The notes below the pieces were generated by a model. It saw only the letters and a list, made by a program, of their open reading frames with translations, was not told where the DNA came from and did no database searches. From the NCBI RefSeq assembly GCF_014323405.1, contig NZ_JACRWE010000004.1, positions 372,001 to 436,000 of the forward strand: 64,000 nucleotides of DNA, read 5' to 3'. Below, one piece after another: positions 36,165 through 45,340 of the stretch (position 1 is its first letter; each line of letters begins with the position of its first letter). The DNA comes from Romboutsia faecis. GTDB lineage: Bacteria > Bacillota > Clostridia > Peptostreptococcales > Peptostreptococcaceae. A program made the translations under genes and the position numbers.

Positions 36165-36866
36165 ATGAAAAATAAAAAATTATTTATTGGGGAATTAGCG
36201 CTGCTTATGGGTTTAATTATTAATAGTTTTGCTAATACGCTTATGGTTAAGAGTGGTTTTGGAATATCATCTATATCATCTGTACCATATACGTTGAGCT
36301 TGGTATTTGATAAGATTACTTATGGGAGTTGGAATTATATATTTCAATGCGCATTGATATTTATATTAGTCTTAATAACAAAGAAATTTAAAGTTGGCTA
36401 CATTGTATCATTTTTTCTTGCAATAGTATTTGGCAATATGATAGATTTTTGTAATATATTTATTATGCAAAAGCTACCTAATAATATAATATATAATATA
36501 ATATATTTCCTTATAAGTTTTTCAATGCTTTCAGTTGGAATGTCATTATTATTAAAATGCAAAACTCCAGTTTTGCCAATAGATACCTTTACAAGAGACT
36601 TAACTGAAGAATTCGATATAAATTATAAGAAGGTAAAAACTGTGTTTGATTTATCTTGCTTGGCAACAACGATAATATTTTCAGTAGTTTTTTTAAAAGG
36701 ATTTGAAGGAATAGGTATTGGAACTGTTATATGTGCATTAATAACTGGAAAGGTTGTTTCTTTTGTGAATTCTTTTGTAGATGAACATTTTTATTTTAAA
36801 CCGATGCTTAGTAAGAAAAGCAATAAAGAAATTAATGAAGATAATATAGCTGAAGAAATAAATTAG
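36165..36866 (+). CDS. YczE/YyaS/YitT-like membrane protein (DUF6198-like)
   Basis: 233 residues, five or six membrane helices, beginning LFIGELALLMGLIINSFANT and containing KSGFGISSISSVPYTLS, which fits the YczE/YyaS/YitT group. Some members help secretion or regulation of other systems, but their role is mostly unknown. The start is the ATG at 36165 after GAGGGGA. A GTG at 36153 precedes that site and is rejected. Confidence 0.75.
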   Translation: MKNKKLFIGELALLMGLIINSFANTLMVKSGFGISSISSVPYTLSLVFDKITYGSWNYIFQCALIFILVLITKKFKVGYIVSFFLAIVFGNMIDFCNIFIMQKLPNNIIYNIIYFLISFSMLSVGMSLLLKCKTPVLPIDTFTRDLTEEFDINYKKVKTVFDLSCLATTIIFSVVFLKGFEGIGIGTVICALITGKVVSFVNSFVDEHFYFKPMLSKKSNKEINEDNIAEEIN

Positions 36867-36883
36867 TAAATGAAAAATTAAAG

Positions 36884-36940
36884 AGTGCGTATATTATAAG
36901 TAGCTTTAATGTTATAAAGTTACTTATAATATACGCACTT
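36884..36940. terminator. Very long intrinsic terminator
   Basis: A 25-bp stem with a single wobble (36884-36908 with 36915-36939) and a 6-base loop. T-rich sequence follows. Confidence 0.8.
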
Positions 36941-37003
36941 ATTATATATAATAAAGTTATTTGATATATAATTAATATAGAATGAAAATAATAAGGAGAA
37001 AAT

Positions 37004-37444
37004 ATGAAGCTATTAATAGATGGAGATGGATGTCCTGTAATTGATATTAGCATAAATGTTGCTAGAAAATTCAATAAAGAAGCTATTATTATATGTGATA
37101 CATCACATGATTTTTCGAAATACAAAGTAGAAAAAATTGTTGTTTCTAAAGGTAATGATTCAGCTGACTTTATTATTGTTAATAAGGTAAATAGAGGAGA
37201 TATTGTAGTGACACAAGATTATGGATTAGCTGCCATGGTGCTCTCAAAGGGAGGACATGCTATAAATCAAAATGGACTAGTATATAATAATGAAAATATT
37301 GATCAATTATTATTCACAAGACATATATCTAAAAAAGTAAGACAAGGTGGAGGCAGAACTAAAGGTCCAAAGAAAAGAACCAAAGATGATAATATTAGGT
37401 TTGAAGAATCATTAATTAAATTATTTGAGGAAATAGGATGTTAA
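37004..37444 (+). CDS. YaiI/YqxD family protein (UPF0178, DUF188)
   Basis: 146 residues. The N-terminal LLIDGDGCPVID, then IVVSKGNDSADFIIVN, VVTQDYGLAAMVLSKGG and the arginine-rich KKVRQGGGRTKGPKKRT are hallmarks of PF02639. The layout of acidic residues resembles PIN-like nucleases, but the activity is not established. Single gene with a good AAGGAGA site. Confidence 0.88.
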   Translation: MKLLIDGDGCPVIDISINVARKFNKEAIIICDTSHDFSKYKVEKIVVSKGNDSADFIIVNKVNRGDIVVTQDYGLAAMVLSKGGHAINQNGLVYNNENIDQLLFTRHISKKVRQGGGRTKGPKKRTKDDNIRFEESLIKLFEEIGC

Positions 37445-37501
37445 TTAGAAATTAAGTTATAATATATAGTGAAATCATTGGATTAGAAGGAGAATAGGGG
37501 T

Positions 37502-38137
37502 ATGCAGAATAGTTTAAAAGATATTGATAGTATGATATTTGATTTAGATGGTACTCTATGGGATTCGACGAAAGAGATTGCTTCTTCATGGAGTACTATA
37601 ATAAGTAAATATGACAACGATAAAAAGGAAGTTACCACAGAGGAATTAAAGGGATATATGGGGCTTGAATTAGAAGTGATTGGAGAGAAAATGTTCCCAA
37701 ATATGGATAAGAAGAAGAGAGATATTCTATTGAGAGAATGTGGTGAATTTGAAAATCAGTATTTAATGGAACATGGAGCAAATTTATATGATAAGCTAGA
37801 AGATACATTGAAAGTTCTATCTAAAAAGTATAAGTTATTTATAGTTAGCAATTGCCAAGATGGATATATAGAAACATTTATGAAGTTTTATAATCTTGAC
37901 AAGTATTTTGTAGATTTTGAATGTCCAGGTAGAACAAATTTATCAAAGGCAGAGAATATAAAAATTGTAATTGAAAGAAATAATTTAAGGCATCCTGTTT
38001 ATGTAGGAGATACACAAATGGATTGTGATGCAGCTAAAAAAGCTGGAATACCTTTTATATATGCTCGATATGGATTTGGTAATACAGAAGAATATAATCA
38101 TGTAATTGATAAGTTTGAAGAATTACTAAGTTTATAA
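37502..38137 (+). CDS. HAD superfamily hydrolase (phosphoglycolate phosphatase-like)
   Basis: 211 residues. HAD motif I IFDLDGTLWDS has nucleophile D14 and acid/base D16, motif II is IVSNCQ, motif III a lysine in NLSKAEN and motif IV YVGDTQMDCDAAKKAG. The helical cap between motifs I and II puts it with PGP and beta-PGM-like phosphatases. The actual substrate is unknown. Monocistronic with its own terminator. Confidence 0.85.
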   Translation: MQNSLKDIDSMIFDLDGTLWDSTKEIASSWSTIISKYDNDKKEVTTEELKGYMGLELEVIGEKMFPNMDKKKRDILLRECGEFENQYLMEHGANLYDKLEDTLKVLSKKYKLFIVSNCQDGYIETFMKFYNLDKYFVDFECPGRTNLSKAENIKIVIERNNLRHPVYVGDTQMDCDAAKKAGIPFIYARYGFGNTEEYNHVIDKFEELLSL

Positions 38138-38139
38138 AT

Positions 38140-38185
38140 AAAAACTCTGATATAGGTTGAATTATCTATAGCAGAGTTTTTTATT
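38140..38185 (+). terminator. Intrinsic terminator after the HAD gene
   Basis: AAAAACTCTG and ATATAG pair with CTATAG and CAGAGTTTTT with one mismatch. T residues follow. Confidence 0.8.
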
Positions 38186-38335
38186 TATCGTATAATGATT
38201 TTTGGTTACCATATTTTATTCTTAGTACTTTACACAAGAGTTCAATATTCATATAAATTAAATTATAGTGAAAAAGAAATATAAATATTAAATTTTATGG
38301 AAATGATATAAGTATAAGATATAGGAGGATATAAT

Positions 38336-38617
38336 ATGGAAGCTTTATTTGAAAATCAAAAACTGAAAGTAACATATTTAGGAACTTGTGATGAGGATAT
38401 AAAAAATAAAACTCATATATTTACCATTAATATAAAAGAGTTTGATACACCACCGCTAAATGTAGAATACGATGATAATGATAAAGTTATTATAAGAACT
38501 TGGATAGAAGAAGAAGAGGATGAAAATGGTCCTAAAAGTCATGTCATATATAAATTGTTTAGTTTAATTGAATTTGAAGTATCAGAAATTATGCAATTTA
38601 TTATAAGGCATATATAA
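38336..38617 (+). CDS. Small acidic hypothetical protein
   Basis: 93 residues, acidic, with an EEEEDENG stretch and no signal peptide or membrane segment. It is likely mixed alpha/beta. A strong Shine-Dalgarno (AGGAGG) and a terminator right after the stop support a real gene. No family recognised. Confidence 0.6.
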   Translation: MEALFENQKLKVTYLGTCDEDIKNKTHIFTINIKEFDTPPLNVEYDDNDKVIIRTWIEEEEDENGPKSHVIYKLFSLIEFEVSEIMQFIIRHI

Positions 38618-38636
38618 TATAGTATGTAATAATTAT

Positions 38637-38690
38637 AAAAAAGCTAAAGACTTAGTTTATCTATATAAATTAAGGCTTTAGCTTTTTATT
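38637..38690 (+). terminator. Intrinsic terminator after the acidic small protein gene
   Basis: AAAAAGCTAAAG pairs with CTTTAGCTTTTT across a longer loop. T residues follow. Confidence 0.78.
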
Positions 38691-38797
38691 ATCCATTTTA
38701 TCCATATTTAAATAAATAAAGAAATATTTTTAAATTATATAGAATATTTTAAAAATATAAAAATTTGTCTATATAAAGGTTAAAAGATAGAAATGTG

Positions 38798-38826
38798 TTG
38801 CACTAATGATATTAATATGATACTCT
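38798..38826 (+). promoter_or_regulatory. Possible rbs operon promoter
   Basis: TTGCAC (38798-38803), a 17-bp spacer and TACTCT (38821-38826). It resembles the maltose operon promoter at 54800 (TTGCAC, 17 bp, TACTAT). The -10 match is poor and no operator palindrome is clear. Confidence 0.4.
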
Positions 38827-38892
38827 AAATGAAGAAAGTAAAAAAACATACTATTTGTTAATATAAATAAAACAATTAACAGGAGGAATACT

Positions 38893-39801
38893 GTGAAAAA
38901 TATATGTGTCATAGGAAGTCTAAACATGGACTTAGTAGTAAAGGTAGATAACAGACCTAAGGGTGGTCAAACAGTAATAGGCGGAGATTTTAAAGAAGTT
39001 CCAGGTGGAAAAGGAGCTAATCAAGCTGTTGCTATGGCAAGACTTGGTGGAAATGTGAATATGATAGGTAAAGTTGGAAAAGACGGATTTGGAGAAACTT
39101 TATTAAATGCCTTAAAAGATGACAATGTAAACACTAAATATATAGATAAAGAAGATATAGCAACAGGTGTTGCAATGATAACTGTAGATAAGAATGCGGA
39201 GAACTCTATAGTAGTTGCACCTGGAGCAAATTATAAAGTAGATAATGAATATATAGATTCAAATATAGAGGGAATAGAAAATAGTGATATAGTTGTACTT
39301 CAACTTGAAACACCATTAGAAACAATAAAATATGCACTAAAAAGATCTAAAGAGCTTGGAAAATATACCATATTAAATCCAGCTCCAGCAGTTAAATTAG
39401 AAGATGACATAATTGTAAATGTAGATTTATTGACTCCTAATGAAACTGAATTAGAAATTTTAAGTGGAGTAGAAATAGAAACTGAAGATGATATTCAAAA
39501 AGCTGCTCAGGTAATGATAGATAAAGGTGTAAAAGAACTTATAGTAACTTTAGGTTCTAAAGGAAGCCTATATATAAATAAAGAAAAATCTATGTTTAAA
39601 AAAGCATACAAGGTTAATGCAGTAGATACAACTGCAGCAGGAGATAGCTATACAGGAGCATTAGCTGTTGCATTTGCTAATAATAAAAATGTAGAAGAAG
39701 CTATGGACTTTGCTTCAAAAGTTGGTGCTTTAAGTGTTCAAAAAGAAGGAGCACAAAGTTCATTACCAACATTAAATGATGTAGAAAACTTTAGGGGGTA
39801 G
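38893..39801 (+). CDS. rbsK: Ribokinase
   Basis: 302 residues, PfkB family. It phosphorylates D-ribose to ribose 5-phosphate. N-terminal [19 protein letters not shown], the [17 protein letters not shown] signature 1 region, LNPAPA, and signature 2 [12 protein letters not shown] with the catalytic aspartate. GTG start with AGGAGGA upstream. First gene of rbsKDACB. Confidence 0.95.
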   Translation: MKNICVIGSLNMDLVVKVDNRPKGGQTVIGGDFKEVPGGKGANQAVAMARLGGNVNMIGKVGKDGFGETLLNALKDDNVNTKYIDKEDIATGVAMITVDKNAENSIVVAPGANYKVDNEYIDSNIEGIENSDIVVLQLETPLETIKYALKRSKELGKYTILNPAPAVKLEDDIIVNVDLLTPNETELEILSGVEIETEDDIQKAAQVMIDKGVKELIVTLGSKGSLYINKEKSMFKKAYKVNAVDTTAAGDSYTGALAVAFANNKNVEEAMDFASKVGALSVQKEGAQSSLPTLNDVENFRG

Positions 39802-39806
39802 GTAGA

Positions 39807-40202
39807 ATGAGAAAAACACAACTTATAAATAGTGAAGTATCATATACAATATCTAAAATGGGACATACAGATAGTTTAACAATAGGAGATTGTGGATTAC
39901 CTATACCAGATGGTGTAAAAAGAATAGACTTAGCATTAAAATATGGAGTACCTTCTTTTTTAGAGACTTTAGATACAGTTTTAGAAGAATTATGTGTGGA
40001 AGAGATAGTTATTGCTGAGGAAATAGTAGAAAAAAATACTAATATATATAATGAAATATTAAAGCGATTTGAAAATATAAAAGTAACAATGATTAGTCAT
40101 GAAGATTTCAAAAAAATGACTAAGGAAAGTAAGGCAGTAGTAAGAACTGGTGAATGTAGTCCTTACGCAAACATAATATTAAAATCAGGAGTTGTATTTT
40201 AA
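39807..40202 (+). CDS. rbsD: D-ribose pyranase
   Basis: 131 residues. It catalyses pyranose-furanose interconversion of ribose, giving the form RbsK uses. Catalytic H20 is in SKMGHTDSL, followed by [17 protein letters not shown], and the C-terminal [15 protein letters not shown] is conserved. It begins 5 bases after rbsK and ends just before rbsA. Confidence 0.95.
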   Translation: MRKTQLINSEVSYTISKMGHTDSLTIGDCGLPIPDGVKRIDLALKYGVPSFLETLDTVLEELCVEEIVIAEEIVEKNTNIYNEILKRFENIKVTMISHEDFKKMTKESKAVVRTGECSPYANIILKSGVVF

Positions 40203-41693
40203 ATGAAAAACCCTATTTTACAAATGAAAGACATAGTTAAAGAATTCCCTGGAGTTAAAGCGTTAGATGGGGTAAACTTAGAACTTTACGAAGGTAAAGT
40301 AATGGCCCTAATGGGTGAAAATGGAGCAGGTAAATCAACACTTATGAAAATATTAAGTGGTGTATATAAAAAAGATGGTGGACAAATATTCTATAAAGGT
40401 GAAGAGACTGATATAAAAGGTCCTAAAGATGCTGGAGAAAAAGGAATAGCAATAATACACCAAGAGCTTAACTTATTACCAGACCTAAGTATAGGTGAAA
40501 ATATATTTTTAGGTCGTGAGCCAAAGAAAGGATTTACTATTGACTTTAAAAAGCTTTACAGTGATGCAGATGCATTACTTAAAAAGTTAAATGTAGAAAC
40601 AAGTGCAAGAGAATTAGTAGGAAATTTGAGTATAGCTCAGCAACAAATGGTAGAAATAGCTAAGGCATTATCTTTAGATGCACAAATAATAATAATGGAC
40701 GAACCAACTGATGCTCTTACAGATAAAGAAACAGAAAGTTTATTTAATGTAATAAATGAGTTGAAAAATGAAGGTAAAGCATTAGTTTATATATCGCATA
40801 GACTTAAAGAAATATTTGAAATATGTGACTATATAACAGTTTTAAGAGATGGAAAATTTGTTGGAACTGAAGATTTATGCAATTTAGACGAAGATAAAAT
40901 GATAGAGATGATGGTAGGTAGAAAGCTTACAGATCAATTCCCAAGATTAGAAACTGAAAAAGGAGATACAGTGCTTAAGGTAGAAAATCTATGTAATGAA
41001 TATGTAGATAATGTATCTTTCGAGGTTAAGGCTGGGGAAATCTTAGGTATATCAGGTTTAATGGGAGCTGGAAGAACAGAGTTAGCTAAAACTATATACG
41101 GACACTTCAAAAAGACAAGTGGAAAAGTATATATAAAAAATAGAGAAATAGATAATAAATCTGCTAAAGATGGTTTAAAGAATAGAATAGCATATGTTTC
41201 AGAAGATAGAAAAGGGGATGGATTAATATTAGACTTATCAGTAAGAGAAAATATGGCTATATCTTCTTTAAATAGAATGTCTTCATTCTTCAGAATTGAT
41301 AAGAAAAAGGAACTTGCTAGAGTTCAAGACTATATAGGTAGAATGAGAATAAAAACTCCAAGTGAAGAACAGTTAATAAGAAATTTAAGTGGTGGTAATC
41401 AGCAAAAAATAGCTATAGCTAAAGCTCTTATGACTCACCCTGATGTTCTTATACTTGATGAGCCTACTCGTGGAGTAGACGTTGGAGCCAAAAAAGAAAT
41501 ATATGACCTTATAAACGAATTTAAGAGTCAAGGTAAAGCAGTAATAATGATATCTTCTGAAATGCCGGAAATTTTAGGATTAAGTGATAGAATCTTAGTT
41601 TTAAGTCAAGGTAGAATAACAGGAGAATTTGATATAGAATCTGCAACACAAGAAGCAATATTAAAATGCGCGGTTGAAGCTAAGGAGGCATAA
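40203..41693 (+). CDS. rbsA: Ribose ABC importer ATPase
   Basis: 496 residues with two fused ATPase domains. The first has Walker A GENGAGKST, signature LSIAQQQMVEIAKAL and Walker B IIMDEPTDAL. The second has the usual degenerate P-loop GLMGAGRTEL, LSGGNQQKIAIAKAL and ILDEPTRGVDVGAKKEIY. This is typical of carbohydrate uptake ABC class 2. It starts directly after the rbsD stop. Confidence 0.95.
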   Translation: MKNPILQMKDIVKEFPGVKALDGVNLELYEGKVMALMGENGAGKSTLMKILSGVYKKDGGQIFYKGEETDIKGPKDAGEKGIAIIHQELNLLPDLSIGENIFLGREPKKGFTIDFKKLYSDADALLKKLNVETSARELVGNLSIAQQQMVEIAKALSLDAQIIIMDEPTDALTDKETESLFNVINELKNEGKALVYISHRLKEIFEICDYITVLRDGKFVGTEDLCNLDEDKMIEMMVGRKLTDQFPRLETEKGDTVLKVENLCNEYVDNVSFEVKAGEILGISGLMGAGRTELAKTIYGHFKKTSGKVYIKNREIDNKSAKDGLKNRIAYVSEDRKGDGLILDLSVRENMAISSLNRMSSFFRIDKKKELARVQDYIGRMRIKTPSEEQLIRNLSGGNQQKIAIAKALMTHPDVLILDEPTRGVDVGAKKEIYDLINEFKSQGKAVIMISSEMPEILGLSDRILVLSQGRITGEFDIESATQEAILKCAVEAKEA

Positions 41694-41695
41694 AA

Positions 41696-42673
41696 TTGGA
41701 TATATCATCAAGAGCACAAAGCTCAACATCTAAAAATGTAAATATAAAAGAATTATTAGTTAAATATAAAAGTTTATTAGGATTAGTATTATTAATAGCT
41801 GTGGTATCAATACTAAATCCATCGTTCTTAAGTCCTAAGAATATAATGAATATACTTAGACAAACTTCAGTAAATGCAGTAATAGCAGCAGGTATGACTT
41901 TTGTTATATTAACTGGAGGGATAGATTTATCAGTAGGTTCGATACTAGGTATAAGTGGTGCAGTATGTGCTAGTCTTTTAGTTTCAGGACAAAATGTAGT
42001 AATAGCAGTACTTGCAGCATTAGTAGTAGGAGCAGTAGTTGGATTCTTAAACGGTTTTATAATATCAAAAGGTAAGTTACAACCATTTATAGCAACTCTT
42101 GCGACTATGACTGTATTAAAAGGTTTAACATTAGTTTATACAAATGGAAACCCTATAACTTTAGGAAGTAATGAATTAGCAATGTCATTTGGGAAAATAG
42201 GTGGAGGAACAATACTTGGAATACCAACACCAGCTATGATAATGATATTAGTATTTATGGTATGTTACTATATACTTCATAATACTAAAATGGGTAGATA
42301 TACTTATGCATTAGGTTCAAATGAAGAAGCAACTAAGTTATCAGGACTAAATACAGATAAAATAAAAATATGGGTATACACAATAAGCGGAATACTTGCA
42401 TCAATAGCAGGTATAATAATAACTTCAAGATTATACTCAGCACAACCAACTGCAGGTTCAGGATATGAATTAGATGCTATAGCAGCAGTAGTTCTTGGAG
42501 GTACAAGTTTAAATGGTGGTAAAGGTAAGATAACAGGAACGATAATAGGGGCATTAATAATAGGTGTACTAAGTAATGCACTTAACATATTAGATGTATC
42601 ATCTTACTATCAAACAATGGTAAAAGGTGCAGTTATATTATTAGCAGTACTTTTAGACAGAAAAAGCAACTAA
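41696..42673 (+). CDS. rbsC: Ribose ABC importer permease
   Basis: 325 residues, eight to ten membrane helices, with ILTGGIDLSVGSILGISG, the cytoplasmic coupling region YALGSNEEATKLSGLN and AIAAVVLGGTSLNGGKG, as in RbsC. Start is TTG at 41696, three bases after the rbsA stop, with AAGGAGG in front. Confidence 0.93.
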   Translation: MDISSRAQSSTSKNVNIKELLVKYKSLLGLVLLIAVVSILNPSFLSPKNIMNILRQTSVNAVIAAGMTFVILTGGIDLSVGSILGISGAVCASLLVSGQNVVIAVLAALVVGAVVGFLNGFIISKGKLQPFIATLATMTVLKGLTLVYTNGNPITLGSNELAMSFGKIGGGTILGIPTPAMIMILVFMVCYYILHNTKMGRYTYALGSNEEATKLSGLNTDKIKIWVYTISGILASIAGIIITSRLYSAQPTAGSGYELDAIAAVVLGGTSLNGGKGKITGTIIGALIIGVLSNALNILDVSSYYQTMVKGAVILLAVLLDRKSN

Positions 42674-42688
42674 GAAAGGAAATATAAA

Positions 42689-43588
42689 ATGAAAAAATTT
42701 CTTTCGATAATATTAATAATAATAATGAGTGCTATGACTTTAGTTGGATGCCAACAAAAAAGTGACAATAGCGTTAAAAAAATAGGATTTGTAGTATCAA
42801 CGTTAAACAATCCATTTTTCGTTGACTTAAAAAGTGGAATAGAAGAAAGAGCAAAAGAACTAGGATATGAGGTTGTTGTTTTAGATTCTCAAAATGACCC
42901 GGCTAAAGAAGTATCTAATATGGAGGACTTAACAGTAAAAGATGTAGATATAGTTCTTTTAAATCCAGTTGATTCAGATTCAGCAGTAGCATCAGTAATG
43001 ATAGCTAATAATTATGAGTTACCAGTAGTAACTGTAGATAGAGCTGCTAATGGCGGAGAGGTAGTAACACATATTGCATCTGATAATGCAGTTGGTGGAT
43101 CTATGGCAGCGCAGTATCTAATAGATCAATTAGGTGGAAAAGGGAACATAGTTGAACTTGAAGGAACAGCAGGCTCTTCAGCTGCTAGAGATAGAGGTCA
43201 AGGATTTGATGATAAGATAGCAGAAAGTAACATGAATATAATAGCTAAGCAAATCGCTGATTTTGATAGAACACAAGGTCTTACTGTAATGGAAAATATA
43301 CTTCAATCTAAAAAAGATATAGATGCAGTATTTGCTCAAAATGACGAAATGGCATTGGGAGCTCAAAAAGCACTAGAAGATATGGGAATGAAAGACGTTC
43401 TTATAGTTGGATTTGATGCAACCGATGATGCAGTAGAGGCAGTTAAAAATGGAACTATGGCAGCTACAGTAGCACAACAGCCATTATTAATAGGTGAAGC
43501 AGCTGTAAATGCAATTGATAAAATATTAAAAGGTGATAAAGTAGATGACTTTATACCAGTAGAATTAAAATTAATAACTAGAAACTAA
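42689..43588 (+). CDS. rbsB: Ribose-binding lipoprotein
   Basis: 299 residues. Lipoprotein signal with TLVGC at about residue 21, then the periplasmic-binding-protein fold with NNPFFVDLKSGIEERAKELG and VVTVDRAANGGEVVTHIASDN, typical RbsB. Last gene of the operon, followed by a terminator. No rbsR gene is nearby, unlike Bacillus rbsRKDACB. Confidence 0.94.
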   Translation: MKKFLSIILIIIMSAMTLVGCQQKSDNSVKKIGFVVSTLNNPFFVDLKSGIEERAKELGYEVVVLDSQNDPAKEVSNMEDLTVKDVDIVLLNPVDSDSAVASVMIANNYELPVVTVDRAANGGEVVTHIASDNAVGGSMAAQYLIDQLGGKGNIVELEGTAGSSAARDRGQGFDDKIAESNMNIIAKQIADFDRTQGLTVMENILQSKKDIDAVFAQNDEMALGAQKALEDMGMKDVLIVGFDATDDAVEAVKNGTMAATVAQQPLLIGEAAVNAIDKILKGDKVDDFIPVELKLITRN

Positions 43589-43597
43589 ATTAATAAG

Positions 43598-43655
43598 AAG
43601 CACAGATATGTAACTTGGATAAAAAATTCAATGAACTTATCTGTGCTTTTTTATT
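43598..43655 (+). terminator. Intrinsic terminator after the rbs operon
   Basis: AAGCACAGAT (43598-43607) pairs with ATCTGTGCTT (43639-43648), and a T run follows. Confidence 0.85.
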
Positions 43656-43776
43656 TTTATAATTGGATATTTAATTTATTACATAGATTTATAGAATTAT
43701 TATAAAATTATCAACTTATAAATATTAATATAGGAGAAATAATAAAAGAAATTATTAATTGTGAGGTTGATGCATA

Positions 43777-44835
43777 GTGTTATATAAAAAAGCATGGTCG
43801 ATAATAATTATTTTAGTATCTATATCTTTTTCTGGCTGCTCAAAGATAAAGATACAAGAAGATGATTATTTAGATATAGAAAAAGAGCCTATAAAGCAAA
43901 GTATAACTTTAAGTTTTGCAGGTGATGTTACAATGGGAAATTACATTGGATCTATAGGAGAAGGAACATTTGATCATGAGTTTGAAAAACAAAGTAATAA
44001 TTATGGATACTTCTTTGATAATGTTAAAGAGATATTTAAAGACGATGATTTAAGTATAGTTAACTTAGAAGGTACATTAACTGATTCTAATAATGGAAAT
44101 ACAGAGAAGAAGTTTGCATTTAAGGGTCATCCATCATACGTTAATATATTAAAAGAGGGAAGTATCGAGGCAGTAAGTATAGCTAATAACCACTCTCAAG
44201 ATTATTATGAAAAAGGTTTAAATGACACAAAAGATATATTAGATGATGCTGGGATATTTTATTCTGGTCTAGGAGAAACAAGTTTAATTGATGTAAAAGG
44301 AATAAAAATTGGATTTTTAGCTTATAATGGATGGGATTCAAATTATAGCCAATCATATTTAAATGAAATCAAAGAAGATATAAATAACATTAAAGAAAGT
44401 GGAGCAAACATGGTAATAACCTACTTTCACTGGGGTACAGAAAATGATTATTATCCTAATGAAGTTCAAAAAAATATAGCTCATTTTGTTTTGGAGAATG
44501 GTTCTGATTTAGTTGTAGGTAGCCATCCTCATGTATTGCAAGGTATAGAAAAGTATAGAAATTCAAAAGGGGAAGATAAGTACATAGCTTATAGTTTAAG
44601 TAATTTTTGTTTTGGAGGAAATAGAAACCCATTAGATAAAGATAGTATGATATATCAACAAACATACAATTTTGAAGATGGAGAACTAAAAACTATAGAT
44701 GAACCAAATATTATTCCGTGTTCTATATCATCTACAAAAAAACGAAACAATTACCAGCCAACAGTATTAGAAGGAGAAGAGTATAGTAGAGTGATGGATA
44801 AAATAAATAAAATTAGCTATGAATTAAATAAATAG
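43777..44835 (+). CDS. CapA/PGA_cap family lipoprotein (metallophosphoesterase-like)
   Basis: 352 residues. Lipoprotein signal ending SFSGC near residue 21, then the bacterial capsule-synthesis CapA domain: FAGDVTMGNYIGS, LSIVNLEGTLTDS, VSIANNHSQDYYEKGL, then HWGTENDYYP and VVGSHPHVLQG. The Asp, Asn and His positions match the dinuclear metal site of the fold. Poly-gamma-glutamate capB/C genes are absent, so the substrate is unknown. Start GTG 43777 after GAGGTTGATG. Confidence 0.85.
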   Translation: MLYKKAWSIIIILVSISFSGCSKIKIQEDDYLDIEKEPIKQSITLSFAGDVTMGNYIGSIGEGTFDHEFEKQSNNYGYFFDNVKEIFKDDDLSIVNLEGTLTDSNNGNTEKKFAFKGHPSYVNILKEGSIEAVSIANNHSQDYYEKGLNDTKDILDDAGIFYSGLGETSLIDVKGIKIGFLAYNGWDSNYSQSYLNEIKEDINNIKESGANMVITYFHWGTENDYYPNEVQKNIAHFVLENGSDLVVGSHPHVLQGIEKYRNSKGEDKYIAYSLSNFCFGGNRNPLDKDSMIYQQTYNFEDGELKTIDEPNIIPCSISSTKKRNNYQPTVLEGEEYSRVMDKINKISYELNK

Positions 44836-44945
44836 AGCTTTAATTAATATAGAAATAATAAAGTAGATAAAATTTTAATAATTAATTTAGTAAAGTATAG
44901 GTTATAATGATATTACAATATACACTAGAGAAAGAGGTAACAACT

Positions 44946-45248
44946 ATGAATTTAAAAATATCAGCAGTGTGCAATAATGAAGAAAGTGCAAAAGCACTTA
45001 CAGAAGCAGGTAAACAACTAGGATATGAGATAAACTGCGAAGTGCAAGAACAAAATAAAATAAAAAATAAACTATCAAATGAAAACATAAAAAACTCAAA
45101 TGCAATTTTATTCGTAACAGATAAAAGTGTAGAAGATATAGAGGAAATAGAAAGATTTATAGACTGTGAATATTACGAAGTAGAGCCAAAATTCGTAATA
45201 GAAAATCCAATGAATGTTATAAATGAAATAGCTACAGATTTAAACTAA
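44946..45248 (+). CDS. Orphan PTS EIIB-fructose-like small protein
   Basis: 100 residues with the fold of fructose-type EIIB domains: an N-terminal strand ending in C9 (ISAVCNNEES), then ALTEAGKQLGYEINCEVQEQ, ILFVTDKSVEDIEEIERF and the C-terminal helix. In real EIIB the phosphocysteine is followed by PTGIAHT; here it is NNEESAK, so the phosphate loop is altered. No EIIA or EIIC gene is adjacent. Start is ATG 44946 after AAAGAGG; an in-frame ATG at 44907 lacks a site. It may be regulatory rather than transport-related. Confidence 0.65.
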   Translation: MNLKISAVCNNEESAKALTEAGKQLGYEINCEVQEQNKIKNKLSNENIKNSNAILFVTDKSVEDIEEIERFIDCEYYEVEPKFVIENPMNVINEIATDLN

Positions 45249-45287
45249 TTTTTTATTTATAGTTATTAAAAAAGAATATATTAGATT

Positions 45288-45330
45288 AATAGAGGTAGAT
45301 ACCAAAATAGGTATTTACCTCTATTTTAAT
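45288..45330. terminator. Bidirectional intrinsic terminator
   Basis: A 16-bp stem with one mismatch (45288-45303 with 45310-45325) lies between the EIIB-like gene and the convergent helicase gene, with T-rich ends. Confidence 0.82.
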
Positions 45331-45340
45331 GTATTATTAA

